NCBI GenBank assembly: GCA_963844315.1
Contig: CAWJOC010000003.1
Location: 68,461-132,460, forward strand
DNA: 64,000 nt
Direction: 5' to 3'
From: CAWAVN01 sp963844315
GTDB taxonomy: Bacteria > Planctomycetota > Planctomycetia > Planctomycetales > Planctomycetaceae
Part shown: one piece after another, positions 38,315 through 47,558 of the stretch
Position numbering within the stretch: position 1 is the first letter of the stretch
Layout: the number at the start of each line of letters is the position of its first letter
The notes under the pieces: generated by a model
What the model saw: only the letters and a program-made list of their open reading frames with translations
Databases searched by the model: none
What the model was told of the DNA's origin: nothing
Program-made: the position numbers and the translations under genes

Positions 38315-40114
38315 ATGCGAATTGGGATCGGGTTGACGGTTCTCATCGCGGCGTTGGTGCTGACGAAAGACGTCCGTGCCGAACAACCCTCCGAAAATGC
38401 GGCACTCAATGCACGATTGCAAATGGCAAAAACCTGGCCGAGGGTGATACGGTCCAATTTGGGCGTGACCGGCCAAGGCACGGCGATTGCGTGCGTTTAT
38501 CATCAAGAGGATTTGGATCTCCACACGAAAAAAACGCGAATCCTGTTGGTGGCGGGTTTCCAGAATGGAGCAGGTGCGGATGCGGCGCTCGACGCTTTGA
38601 ATTGGTTTTACACGAGCGAGGAGGCGAAACTGTTTCGGGAAAAGTTTTCGCTCTCCGCGGTTCCCTTGGTGAATCCCAACAACACATCGCCGCCGCAGTT
38701 TCCGCCCAAAGGCGATGGGTACAACAGCCAGCAGAACACCGAAGCCGAGTATGCCTGGCGCTGGATCGGCATGCACGCTCCGGATTTGGTGGTCACGCTC
38801 TCGATGAGCACTGCCGAACAATGGGGAACCGCCGCGAACATCTCGCCGCCTGTTGCGAAGCTGATCCAGCAGTTGGCAAAAAACTCGGACGAAATCCTGG
38901 TCGATGCCTCGGCCCGAAGTTTGTGCGAAGCCCTCGCGAAATCCAAGCCTTGTAACACGGGAACCATTCCCGCGATCTGGACGGTTCGCAAGTCGGATGA
39001 TCCGCAGCCCGAAACATTGCTTCGAGAGTTATTCCAGGGAATCGAGCAAACGAAATTCACTGGCCCTTCCGCAGCCCGAATGGAATTGCAACGGCGAGTC
39101 GACCGCAAGCCATTGGAAATCGCCAAACAACTGGCCGAAGTTTACGGGCACGAACTGCCATCGATGGAATACATCCCCGCGATGGCGCTCGTGGGCCGGT
39201 TGTGGCTCGGCAAATTAACCGATGATCCTTCGCATCGTAGGGACGTGGCACGTATCGTCGCTCCTTATGTTTCGGGAGCGAAACCCGCCCTGCCGGACAA
39301 ATTCGCGGGCAGCCATTTGTCGGGACATTTGATCTTTGCGGAACTCGCGCGCACAAGCCAATATGATTTCAAATCGGCACGTTACAAAGAACTCGCACGG
39401 CTCGCGGCGGACACGGGGTTTGATGAGACCGGCCAAATGAAAGACGCCATGCCCGCCCACAACGAAATGAGCGATGCGGTGTTCATGGGCTGCCCGATTC
39501 TTTTCGAAGCCGGTGCGCTTTCAGGCGAAGAGAAATATTTCCAAATGGCCGGGCGGCATTTTGACTTCATGAAGAAACTGGTGCTCAGGGAGGACGGCAT
39601 CTATCGCCATTCGCCGCTGTGCGAAACTGCGTGGGGGCGGGGCAATGGTTTTCCGGCCTTGGGACTGGCGCTGTGTTTGAGCCGACTTCCAAAAGATCAT
39701 CCGCTCTTTCCGAAGTTCCTCAAGGAATTCCAAAACCACATGGCGGCTTTGGTCACGCTTCAAGATCCCGATGGAACCTGGCATCAGGTCGTGGATGACG
39801 ATGCCAGCTACCGCGAACTGAGTTGCACTTCGATGATAACGTTCGCCATGATTCGCGGCGTCAAAAATGGCTGGCTGGAAGAAGCGAAGTACCGTCCCGT
39901 GATCGAACAGGCGTTTCATGCGATCAAAACCCGCGTGGCATCGGATGGGACTCTCGTCGATGTCTGCACAGGCACGGGCAAACAGAAAACCCTCCGCGAC
40001 TATTACGACCGCAAAGCGATTCTAGGAAAAGATGCCAGAGGCGGAGCGATGGCGCTTCTCGTCACCACCGAAATGGCCCGCTGGCAAGGCGAGCGCAGCC
40101 TGCCTTCGAAATAA
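38315..40114 (+). CDS. Secreted GH88/GH105-like hydrolase with N-terminal M14-like region
   Basis: 599 residues, intact. Signal peptide (LTVLIAALVLTKDVRA). Residues about 45-260 resemble a zinc-carboxypeptidase (M14) fold: VNPNNTSPPQFPPKGDGYNS and WRWIGMHAPDLVVTLS, but the zinc-binding HxxE is absent (LLVAGFQNGAGAD). Residues about 300-595 match unsaturated glucuronyl/rhamnogalacturonyl hydrolases: DAVFMGCPILFEAGALSG, GIYRHSPLCETAWGRGNGF, DGTWHQVVDDDASYRELS. Such enzymes finish breakdown of pectin- or GAG-like oligosaccharides. ATG 38315. Confidence 0.8.
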   Translation: MRIGIGLTVLIAALVLTKDVRAEQPSENAALNARLQMAKTWPRVIRSNLGVTGQGTAIACVYHQEDLDLHTKKTRILLVAGFQNGAGADAALDALNWFYTSEEAKLFREKFSLSAVPLVNPNNTSPPQFPPKGDGYNSQQNTEAEYAWRWIGMHAPDLVVTLSMSTAEQWGTAANISPPVAKLIQQLAKNSDEILVDASARSLCEALAKSKPCNTGTIPAIWTVRKSDDPQPETLLRELFQGIEQTKFTGPSAARMELQRRVDRKPLEIAKQLAEVYGHELPSMEYIPAMALVGRLWLGKLTDDPSHRRDVARIVAPYVSGAKPALPDKFAGSHLSGHLIFAELARTSQYDFKSARYKELARLAADTGFDETGQMKDAMPAHNEMSDAVFMGCPILFEAGALSGEEKYFQMAGRHFDFMKKLVLREDGIYRHSPLCETAWGRGNGFPALGLALCLSRLPKDHPLFPKFLKEFQNHMAALVTLQDPDGTWHQVVDDDASYRELSCTSMITFAMIRGVKNGWLEEAKYRPVIEQAFHAIKTRVASDGTLVDVCTGTGKQKTLRDYYDRKAILGKDARGGAMALLVTTEMARWQGERSLPSK

Positions 40115-40147
40115 TTCATTCCTCCTTCGCTGCAAACGCCATGAAAT

Positions 40148-40180
40148 GAAAAAGCACGCGCCATCGTTTTAGCGCGTGCT
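40148..40180 (-). terminator. Intrinsic terminator of the YTV gene
   Basis: A 9-base perfect stem (AGCACGCGC / GCGCGTGCT) with a 10-base loop, followed on the minus strand by TTTTTC. It ends about 30 bases after the YTV stop. Confidence 0.8.
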
Positions 40181-40209
40181 CTGAGGTTGTCCGATTCTCC
40201 GTTACCGGG

Positions 40210-41549
40210 TTAGACCTCGGGAACCGGAGTGGGGTTCGTGTTCGGAGCGCGTTCGGGGATCGGGGCGAATCCGTTCGGATCCTGGTAGGTCGGAGTGACT
40301 CCTGATCCAATCCCGCAATCTCCCGTGACGCAGTCGCTGCAACCGGGCGTTCCGCAAGGCTGCGGGCAAACGGTGACGGGAACCATCTGGCAGACTTCGT
40401 AGGCCACTTGCCTTGGCACGCACTTGGCGACCATGCGGGTGCAGGTCTCGGGCACGCACTTAGCGACGCAATGGGCCACCCGCTCGGTCACGGTGTAAGG
40501 CACGCGGTTGGTCACGCAGAACGCCACCTTGCGGGTGCAGGCTTCTTCGACCCAGCGGCAGGTCTGCACCGGCACTTTGCGGGTTTGCGTCTCGCAAATC
40601 ATTTTGCAGGTGCGGACGGGAATCCGCTCGCAGTGCGTTTCCGTAACCCAGCGGCAGGTGCGGACGGGAACTTTTTCCACCACTTCCTCACAAACCATCT
40701 TGCAGGTGCGGTACGGAATCTTTTCCACGATGGTTTCCGGAACGTACTTGCAAACTTGCACCGGGCATTGCTGCCGGACCACTTGCGGGCAATAGGTCGT
40801 GCAAGGAATTTGTCGGCAGACGATGTTCGGCTGCCAGACCCGCCGGCAGGTCGTCACTCCGGGGCAGCGGACCATGCAAACCCGCACTCCGCAGCAGGGG
40901 TCGCACACCAACCGGGGCACGACGGGACCGGGAATGCAAACGCGTTGGGTGGTCCAGCAGCCTTGGTCTTCGCTCACGGTGCGGTAAGTCGTCACGGGAC
41001 GCATCACGGTGTAACACCGCTCCTGCACGATGGTTTCCGTGACCGGACGCATCACCGTGCGGCGGCATTCGCGCTCGCAGTCCTGCCAAACCGGACGCAT
41101 CACCGTGCGGCGGCATTCGCGCTCGCAGTTTTCCCAAACCGGGCGGCGGGTGGTGTAGTTGCATTCCCGGTAGCTGGTTTCCCAGACCGGCTTTTGGACC
41201 TGATAACATTCTTCCTTCCAACTCGTTTCCAAAACCGGCCGCCGGACGGTGTAAGGCTCATCGCGGTATTGGGTTTCGGTGACGTTTCTATAGCAGGTCC
41301 GCTGGCGGTCTTCGCAGACCGTTTCATAGACCGTGCGGTTGACGGTGTATTGCTCTGGCTGATAGCAGGTCTCGTACACGGTGCGGTAACACGTTTTCCG
41401 CTCGACGCGGCAGGCGGTGTAACACGCGACCGGTTGACAAGCCACCGGGGGGCAGCACTGATAACTGGCTGCCCCGCAGTAATTGGCCTCTGCATTCGTG
41501 GCGGAAAGTGCCATCCCGGCCAGAATGGCGCCGGCCCAAAGATTCTCAT
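40210..41549 (-). CDS. Cys-rich YTV-repeat exported protein, frameshifted in the signal peptide
   Basis: About 446 residues. After the leader (WAGAILAGMALSATNAEA) comes a long array of 10-20 residue repeats rich in Cys, Tyr, Thr, Val and Arg, e.g. CYRTVYETCYQPEQYTV and RTVMRPVWQDCERECR, then a second half with KVPVRTCRW units. The C terminus is Pro-rich. This is the planctomycete YTV motif, associated with cross-linked wall proteins. GGGAGG lies before ATG 41549; a T run near 41540 lost one base, which separates the ATG from the body. It has its own terminator. Confidence 0.85.
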
Positions 41550-41921
41550 CGTTGTAGTTCCTCCCAAGTTGTCGTGTGAATGCCAGACCCCCGCCCGGTC
41601 CAAGGAATTCGTGATCATCATTTCTTTCCGTCGAATTATCCCTAGGGTGCTCAAAGGTTGCAAAGAAATAATCGCCACAATCCCCGGCAAATCCGGATTG
41701 GGTCCCGTTGGTTAGTTCGCCATTAAAGGGTAGACTATGCAAGGCGAGGTGTTTGCGAAGTCTTTGCGGATCGGGCGAGATTTCGCGTTGAAAAACGGCG
41801 ACATCCCGGAACAAACTGATACATGGGCGTGGTCGAAATCATTCCTCGAGCGGGCCGACGTGCATAATTGCGGTCGCCTCGTCTCTTTCGGAAACCTTCG
41901 CGGTTTGGGAAGTCTGGTGAA
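41550..41921. other. Divergent gap before the zinc-ribbon gene
   Basis: 372 bases between the YTV gene and a small plus-strand gene. Open frames here are poor and overlap on both strands. No repeat or clear promoter was seen. Confidence 0.4.
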
Positions 41922-42143
41922 ATGGTTCTGGCGTGGCGGGAATGTGTCGAGTGCAAAAGCCGATGGCAGAGATCCGAATGCGTGCTCCTGGATGATCCCC
42001 AAGCTCCATTTGGCGAGGAACTTCTCTGCCCCCGGTGCGAAGGATTGACGGTGGCCCGCCTTCATTGGCTATTCCAGGGGGTCGGCGTACTCCTCGCCGC
42101 AACCTTTGGAAGCTTGGCGGGATCGCTGTTCTCCCGATGGTAA
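41922..42143 (+). CDS. Small zinc-ribbon membrane protein
   Basis: 73 residues: CVECKSRWQR and LLCPRCEGL make a four-Cys zinc ribbon, followed by one membrane helix (FQGVGVLLAATFGSLAGSLF). ATG 41922 chosen because it starts just before the first Cys pair; the ribosome site is weak. Function unknown. Confidence 0.55.
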   Translation: MVLAWRECVECKSRWQRSECVLLDDPQAPFGEELLCPRCEGLTVARLHWLFQGVGVLLAATFGSLAGSLFSRW

Positions 42144-42250
42144 ACCTCTCAAAAACCACAAGCCAATTTTTCAGGCATTCGATTGTGGCAATCGGGGCGT
42201 TTGTCTCCTAAGATGAACTTTTCCCAAAACCGTCAGAAACTGTCGCAAAA

Positions 42251-42403
42251 GTCCCCTCTCCCCTGGGGAGAGGGTTAGGGTGGACCACCCTTCGGGCGGT
42301 GCCCGGACAAGCTAGAGTTGACGTTCTCTCTCGCTTGTCCGGGCACCACCCCAGTGGTCCATCCAGCCTTCGGCCACCTTCTCCCCCCGGGGGAGAAGGG
42401 ACA
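42251..42403. repeat. A-family long inverted repeat, reversed orientation (A4)
   Basis: Begins with GTCCCCTCTCCCCTGGGGAG and ends with CTCCCCCCGGGGGAGAAGGG, i.e. the opposite order to A1, A3 and A5. The centre has a second inverted pair (GGTGCCCGGACAAGC / GCTTGTCCGGGCACC). Confidence 0.82.
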
Positions 42404-42442
42404 AACTCTTAGAACCCTTTTCCAAATTGATCGCTTTTTCCC

Positions 42443-43474
42443 ATGTTGCTGTTGATTATCCGGGTGCTGTTTGCCTGTGTCTCGATTGGTGCGATTGCGG
42501 CTTATGTCAGCATCAATCCCGACGAAGGATTCGACGGGCGGCCCCAATTGATCCAGCAACACCCGTTTGTCGCCTTCGTCGTGATGCTGCTCATCACCCA
42601 GGTGGCAACGTTCATTGACCTGCTCGTCAAGAAGAAACGCATTGAAATTATCTCCGCCATCTACTTTGGCCTGATGATCGGGTATCTGCTGAGCTATTTG
42701 CTGATGCTCGCGATCCAGAACAATCTGCAGGAATCCTACCGAGAGCCTGTGCGGATGCTGGCGGCCTTGGCGCTGCCTTATCTGTGCATTTCGCTGCTCC
42801 TGCAAACCAAGGATGACTTTCGCTTCGTGATTCCTTATGTGGAATTCTCCCGCGAACTCAAGGGCGGGAAGCCGTTGATCCTGGATTCGAGCGCCCTGAT
42901 TGACGGCCGCATCGCCGATGTGATGGACACGAAAATCATCGATGCCCAACTCGTCGTGCCGCAGTTCGTGCTGCACGAGATCCAGGACATCGCCGACTCG
43001 AACGACAAGATGCGCCGCACGCGCGGCCGGCGGGGACTCGACGTGTTAAGCAAGCTGCAAAACAGCCCCAATGCCGAAGTACGGATGCACGATTCCCCCG
43101 ATAGGAGCAGCGACAATCTCTCCGTCGATCAGCGCTTGGTGCTGCTCGCCAAGGAACTCGGCGGGCGGGTGGTGACGAATGATTTCAACCTCAACAAAGT
43201 GGCGAGCGTCCAAGGCGTGGATGTGGTGAACTTGAACGATGTCGCCAACTCGCTGAAACCCCGCTATCTCCCCGGCGAGCGGGTGCAAATCCGCATCATG
43301 AAGGAAGGCGAATCCCCCGGCCAAGGCGTGGGCTACCTGGATGATGGCACGATGGTCGTCTGCGAGCAGGCCCAGCATCTGGTGGGAAAAGAAATCGATG
43401 TGATCGTCACCAGTATGCTCCAAAGCAGCGCCGGCCGCATGATCTTCGGCCGCCAGGTTCACCATACCAGTTAG
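42443..43474 (+). CDS. PIN/TRAM-domain membrane protein (YacL-like)
   Basis: 343 residues, intact. Four N-terminal membrane segments, then a PIN-type ribonuclease domain (LILDSSALIDGRIADV, VLHEIQDIAD, NLSVDQRLVLLAKELGGRVV, TNDFNLNKVA) and a C-terminal TRAM RNA-binding domain (RVQIRIMKEGESPGQGVGYL). This is the YacL architecture. It probably acts on RNA at the membrane; no partner antitoxin is present. ATG 42443. Confidence 0.88.
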   Translation: MLLLIIRVLFACVSIGAIAAYVSINPDEGFDGRPQLIQQHPFVAFVVMLLITQVATFIDLLVKKKRIEIISAIYFGLMIGYLLSYLLMLAIQNNLQESYREPVRMLAALALPYLCISLLLQTKDDFRFVIPYVEFSRELKGGKPLILDSSALIDGRIADVMDTKIIDAQLVVPQFVLHEIQDIADSNDKMRRTRGRRGLDVLSKLQNSPNAEVRMHDSPDRSSDNLSVDQRLVLLAKELGGRVVTNDFNLNKVASVQGVDVVNLNDVANSLKPRYLPGERVQIRIMKEGESPGQGVGYLDDGTMVVCEQAQHLVGKEIDVIVTSMLQSSAGRMIFGRQVHHTS

Positions 43475-43548
43475 TAGGCAGAGGGCGGTATGCAGTAGGC
43501 AGAAGAGGGAGAGTTTTCGTTTTTACTGCCTACTGCATACTGCCTACG
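43474..43548. repeat. I-family inverted repeat (GCAGTA-type)
   Basis: GTAGGCAGAGGGCGGTATGC and CTGCCTACTGCATACTGCC arms separated by about 25 bases. The right arm forms the TAG stop of pcm. Confidence 0.75.
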
Positions 43549-44203
43549 ACTCGCTCCAGCCGGCTTCACCGATGAGTTTCACGAAGCGGCATTCGCAAAG
43601 CTGTTGGCTGACGGGTTGGCCGTTCTGCTTTTCCACGGAGAGCAGCACTTGGGATTCGAGCGGTCCCACCGGAATGATCAACCTCCCGCCTTCTTTGAGT
43701 TGCTCGAACAAGGGGCGGGGGATGTCCGGGGCGGCGGCGGTGACGAGGATGCCGTCATAAGGCGCAAGCTCCCGCCAACCCAGCGTGCCATCGCCGATGA
43801 CAAACGTCACATTGGAGATGTCTAGCTCCGCGAGCAATTGTTGCGTGGGCTGAGAGAGAGATGCGAGGCGTTCCACTGTGACGACGTGCCGGCAAAGCCG
43901 GGATAAGACCGCGGCTTGATACCCGCTGCCCGTGCCGATTTCCAGAACGGTTTCCTCGCCCGTCAATTGCAATGCCTCGGACATCAAGGCCACGATGAAC
44001 GGCTGGCTGATCGTTTGGCCTTCGCCAATCGGGAGCGCGATGTCGGCGTAGGCGTCCCGCAAAAGTTCCTTGGGCACAAAGCGTTCGCGGGGAACTTCTC
44101 CAATGGCGGCCAACACCCGCTCATCGGTAATCCCGCGCTCGCCGAGTTGCTCGCACAACCGCAATCGGGCGGTGCGATAGAATTTTTCGCCAAGCTCAAT
44201 CAT
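43544..44203 (-). CDS. pcm: Protein-L-isoaspartate O-methyltransferase
   Basis: 219 residues, intact. Repairs isoaspartyl damage by SAM-dependent methylation. Motifs: SQPFIVALMSEALQL, VLEIGTGSGYQAAVLS, VERLASLSQPTQQLL, GDGTLGWRELAPYDGILVTA and LKEGGRLIIPVG. The start ATG 44203 gives MIELGEKFYRTARLRLCEQL. The stop lies inside an I-family repeat. Confidence 0.92.
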   Translation of the reverse strand: MIELGEKFYRTARLRLCEQLGERGITDERVLAAIGEVPRERFVPKELLRDAYADIALPIGEGQTISQPFIVALMSEALQLTGEETVLEIGTGSGYQAAVLSRLCRHVVTVERLASLSQPTQQLLAELDISNVTFVIGDGTLGWRELAPYDGILVTAAAPDIPRPLFEQLKEGGRLIIPVGPLESQVLLSVEKQNGQPVSQQLCECRFVKLIGEAGWSES

Positions 44204-44250
44204 GCGAAGGTTCCTTGGCTGTCGTTATTTCTCAAACTGTAAAGATTTGA

Positions 44251-44433
44251 ACCACGAAACACACGAACGACACGAAAAAAGCACAAAATCTTAAAGGAAA
44301 TGAACAAGACTCTTCAGAGATTTTGGGAATATCCTCGCTGTGAGAGATTCAAGGGGAGTCGGTTTTTTCTTTGCGAATTTGGGTCGTAAAAGCCTTTTTG
44401 GGCTATTTCGTGTCGTTCGTGTGTTTCGTGGTT
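44251..44433. repeat. H-family long inverted repeat (CGAAACACACGAA)
   Basis: AACCACGAAACACACGAACG with its complement at the right end, about 130 bases apart. It fills the gap between pcm and the next minus-strand gene. Confidence 0.75.
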
Positions 44434-44452
44434 AATCCTCTTATAGTTTGAG

Positions 44453-45358
44453 TTATTTCGTTTTGTTGATGGTGGTGGTGGCCATGAGGAGTTCATCGAA
44501 CAACCGACGTTGGTTTTTGAGGGCCGCGATCCGGTCCTTTGGGGGACTCCCCGCTTCCAAGAGCACCCAACCTTTGTATTCGACGCCTTGCAGCAGCGTG
44601 AACAGTTCTTTGTACGGATAGGATTCCGCTTCCAATTCGTGAACGTGGCAAGTCGCGCCGAAGCGGTCGGCCACGAGTTGGAAATTCTTCTCGAGTCCTT
44701 CGCCCTGGAGATCCTGCGGATTAGAGTTCCAGCAGATGGCCACGTTGGAATGGTCCGCCACGTCCAGAATTTTTTTGATGGTCGGCAGTTCCGCGCATTG
44801 GCCGTGGACTTCCAGGCGGATTTGCTGATTGTAGTCCGCCCCGAATTTACCGAGGACGTTCAGCGAGCGACCGATTTGCTCGATGGTTTGCTCGTGGGGC
44901 ACATCCTTGTGAAAGCGGTCGGGTTTGACTTTCACCCCGCTGCCGCCCACATCCTGGCTCAGCTTGATGAAGGCTTTCGTGGCTTCGATGGCTTTCTTGA
45001 CCACTTGGGGATTCGGGTCATCAAACCGCTCGTTGCTGCCAATGCCCACGTTAGTCACTCGGCTGCCCTCGAAGCGTTTCTTGACTTCCTTCCGCGCTTC
45101 GGCGGACAGCGAAGGCTCCACGCCGTGCGCGTGCGTCGTCCGCAGTTCCACTCCCAACACGTCCGTCTGCTCGCAGTGGGAAATGAGCGTCGGCAGATCC
45201 CAATCGGCTCCCCACATGTAAGTCACCAGGCCGAACTGCATTGGGGATTTCTTCTCGTCAGGGGCGGCGAATCCGAAGGCAGACCCGCCCGAAGCAAATC
45301 CCGCCAGACTCGTCAGTGCAGCGGCTTTGAGAAACTCGCGTCGCGAAGGCGTGGGCAT
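44453..45358 (-). CDS. Tat-exported sugar phosphate isomerase/epimerase-like TIM barrel
   Basis: 301 residues. Twin-arginine signal SRREFLKAAALTSLAGFASG, then an AP-endonuclease-2/xylose-isomerase-like barrel: VELRTTHAHGVEPSL, SGVKVKPDRF, IRLEVHGQCAEL, ICWNSNPQDLQG, CHVHELEAESYPY. Such exported barrels are common in planctomycetes and usually act on sugars. ATG 45358. Intact. Substrate unknown. Confidence 0.83.
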   Translation of the reverse strand: MPTPSRREFLKAAALTSLAGFASGGSAFGFAAPDEKKSPMQFGLVTYMWGADWDLPTLISHCEQTDVLGVELRTTHAHGVEPSLSAEARKEVKKRFEGSRVTNVGIGSNERFDDPNPQVVKKAIEATKAFIKLSQDVGGSGVKVKPDRFHKDVPHEQTIEQIGRSLNVLGKFGADYNQQIRLEVHGQCAELPTIKKILDVADHSNVAICWNSNPQDLQGEGLEKNFQLVADRFGATCHVHELEAESYPYKELFTLLQGVEYKGWVLLEAGSPPKDRIAALKNQRRLFDELLMATTTINKTK

Positions 45359-45563
45359 GGCGTTATCCAGTCGTCCCAGGGAATAATGCTCAACTCTATT
45401 TGTATTCTGCCCACAAACGATTTCGTTGCCAACTCCGTTTGCGGATTTCCAGCAAGTCGTCAGGATTCCTCCGACGAATGGATCCAGCGAACCTCCCAGA
45501 TTCAATGAAATGAGTGTGCCAATACCAACGAAAGACATTTGCGCAACAGCGCCAAACGTGGCC

Positions 45564-46457
45564 TCATTCGGCGAGGGTCGGTTTGGGAGCGACGTTGGTT
45601 TCATCGTCGATTTGCACGCCGGCTTTTTCGGTGATGAGCACCGAATGGCGGCCGTTGTTTTGGATCACCGGTTTTTGGAGCGTGATGAAGGAAGTGCCGG
45701 CGGCCGTCACGCCGGTTCGTCCGTTTTCCTCGGCGGTGATGTTTTCGAGGACGACGTTTTTGCAGCGGTCGTGGGCATTGAATCCATCCATGCGGAAATG
45801 CCGGACTTTGAGGTTTCGCACCACGACATCATGCACCTCGTACAAGGTGACGCCCATGCTGCGGACGGCGAACCACAAATTCAACTCGGCGGGAACTTCC
45901 AGCGAACTGGTCCTGAGATAAATTGAGCCTTTCCAAGCCGCCCATTGGCCTTCGGGAATTTCGGGGAGCATCCGCGTGTTGGGCGGCAGGATGATTTCCG
46001 GGAGGGCTTTGTTGTCCTGGATTAGAAGATAACTGCCTTTGCGGAAGGGCGTGAACTGCCAGAGGTTTTCCCCGACGTTTCGCCAACCCGTGGAAGGCAC
46101 GGGAAAGGAACCGTTCAGCTCGGCCCCGTTGCCTTCAATGACCAAAGGGCTAAGCGGCCCGCCGCTGAGTTTCCCGCCCACGATTTCCATGGATTCGTAA
46201 TACGGAAGTCCTTGGTTGGCGATGCTCAGCGATCCGCCGGGCCGTAACAGTTGCAATCCGCGGCGGATGGTCTTTACGGGGCCGTCCGTGGGATTGATCG
46301 GCGTGGCGGTTGAGCCGTCGAAGGCATCATCGCCTTGGAAATTGTCCACGTAGATCACCTCCGCCAAAACCGTCCCATTGGGGAATGCGGTCGCGAGCGC
46401 AATCAACACCCCCAAGGAAAGGCAAGAAACACGAACCAGTTTCAGGGTTGGTCTCAC
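45564..46457 (-). CDS. Secreted right-handed beta-helix protein
   Basis: About 297 residues. Signal-like LGVLIALATAFPNGTVLA, then beta-helix features: NFQGDDAFDGSTATPINPTD, TIRRGLQLLRPGGSLSIANQ, VVRNLKVRHFRMDGFNAHD, NVVLENITAEENGRTGVTAA. Resembles pectate-lyase-like or DUF1565 proteins. The chosen start is GTG 46457; ATG 46505 is an alternative. No catalytic site assigned. Confidence 0.72.
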   Translation of the reverse strand: MRPTLKLVRVSCLSLGVLIALATAFPNGTVLAEVIYVDNFQGDDAFDGSTATPINPTDGPVKTIRRGLQLLRPGGSLSIANQGLPYYESMEIVGGKLSGGPLSPLVIEGNGAELNGSFPVPSTGWRNVGENLWQFTPFRKGSYLLIQDNKALPEIILPPNTRMLPEIPEGQWAAWKGSIYLRTSSLEVPAELNLWFAVRSMGVTLYEVHDVVVRNLKVRHFRMDGFNAHDRCKNVVLENITAEENGRTGVTAAGTSFITLQKPVIQNNGRHSVLITEKAGVQIDDETNVAPKPTLAE

Positions 46458-47046
46458 GATGCGTTCTTTCTCTTTGGGGCCAAGGAGAGCGGGTTTCGTT
46501 GTCATCGGCCAACAACAGCGGCGATTGCAAGATTTTCCTGGATGCCGGCAGTTGGGGTGAAATCGAATGGCATTTCCCCGTTTGCCCCACTGATAGAAAA
46601 CTTCTGATTCCCTTCGATGAGGCAGGCGGAAACACCGGATCAACAGGTCCATTGGTTGAAGCCGTCAAAATGGAAAAAATGGGGAAAACCAAAAAAAAAT
46701 GTTTGTGCGTGCCGAAGTTTTAGTATGATACCACGCATCGTATGGGCATGGGTTCATACGGTGGGAAATGTCACGTCTGTCAGCCGCGCCTCTGCGTCTG
46801 TTCGTCGGCTTCTGAGATTCTCTGCTTCCAGGCAGCTCAGCACGTCTCGCGATCGCGATTCCGGGGCTTTATAGGTCAGCGACAAGTTTTTCGATTCACG
46901 AGGGGCCGGTCGGGAGGGTCCCTCTTGGAGAGAGTTGTTCGTGGTGGGCCGGGCCGAATGTCGTGGCCGTTCCGGATCGCATTCCCGCGGTCAACTTGTC
47001 TGAGTTTCTGTTTTGTGTCGAGCCGTTTGGCTCCTAGAGGATGAGT
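46458..47046. other. Gap with long leader of the RRM gene
   Basis: 590 bases without a convincing gene. The last 300 bases are a plausible leader for the RRM gene, ending in a hairpin next to the ribosome site (see 47020). An AAAACC/A-run cluster lies near 46690. Confidence 0.4.
47020..47033 (+). promoter_or_regulatory. Hairpin directly upstream of the RRM ribosome site
   Basis: GAGCC-GTTT-GGCTC lies two bases before CTAGAGG, the Shine-Dalgarno of the RRM gene. It may control access to the ribosome site; short, so unproven. Confidence 0.35.
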
Positions 47047-47337
47047 ATGAGTAAGAATTTGTATGTGGGGAACCTTCCCTTTACCACCACGGACGAAGAT
47101 TTGCGCGAAGCCTTTTCCGCTTATGGAACAGTCGCCCGCGCCCAAGTGATTTCTGACCGGGAAACCGGCCGCTCGCGCGGCTTCGGTTTTGTCGAAATGG
47201 AAACCGGCGGCGATGCAGCCATTGATGGCTTGAACGGTAAAGAAATGAACGGCCGTGCTCTGACGGTCAATGAAGCCAAGCCCCGCGAAAACCGTCCCCG
47301 TGGCGGTGGTGGCGGCGGCTACCGCAACAATTACTAA
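47047..47337 (+). CDS. RRM RNA-binding protein with Gly-rich tail
   Basis: One RNA recognition motif: RNP2 LYVGNL, RNP1 RGFGFVEM, and a tail RPRGGGGGGYRNNY. These small proteins are RNA chaperone-like and often cold-induced in cyanobacteria. The start is ATG 47047 because AGAGG is 9 bases ahead; ATG 47041 is too close. A clear terminator follows. Likely single-gene transcript. Confidence 0.9.
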   Translation: MSKNLYVGNLPFTTTDEDLREAFSAYGTVARAQVISDRETGRSRGFGFVEMETGGDAAIDGLNGKEMNGRALTVNEAKPRENRPRGGGGGGYRNNY

Positions 47338-47368
47338 TCCTAACGCATCAACCCGTTAGCGTTTCCAT

Positions 47369-47403
47369 AAAAACCCCAGCCGTCCCGACCGGCGGGGTTT
47401 TTT
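47369..47403 (+). terminator. Intrinsic terminator of the RRM gene
   Basis: AAAACCCC-A-GCCG, loop TCCCGAC, CGGC-GGGG and a run of six T. Strong GC stem. Confidence 0.88.
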
Positions 47404-47478
47404 GTTGCGCGGCTGCTTTCCCCAAAGGCTAGGCCGCAACTGGGCTTTTGCCCTTTCCCTGATACCACGAGAAAAAAG

Positions 47479-47558
47479 AGGATGAACGATGGAGGATAGA
47501 TAGAACAACTCATCGTGCGGCAACTGCCATCTTCTATCATCGATCCTCTATCCTCCTG
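47479..47558. repeat. N-family imperfect inverted repeat
   Basis: GATGGAGGATAGA on the left and TCTATCATCGATCCTCTATC CTCC on the right, about 35 bases apart. The rest of 47404-47767 holds no recognisable gene. Confidence 0.55.

Noticed and set aside
40408..41715. A 435-codon open frame on the plus strand
   Set aside because: It is the antisense shadow of the YTV gene, whose repeats leave long open frames on the other strand; no motif or ribosome site.
44510..45508. A 332-codon plus-strand frame
   Set aside because: Antisense to the Tat-exported TIM barrel gene, which has clear family motifs.
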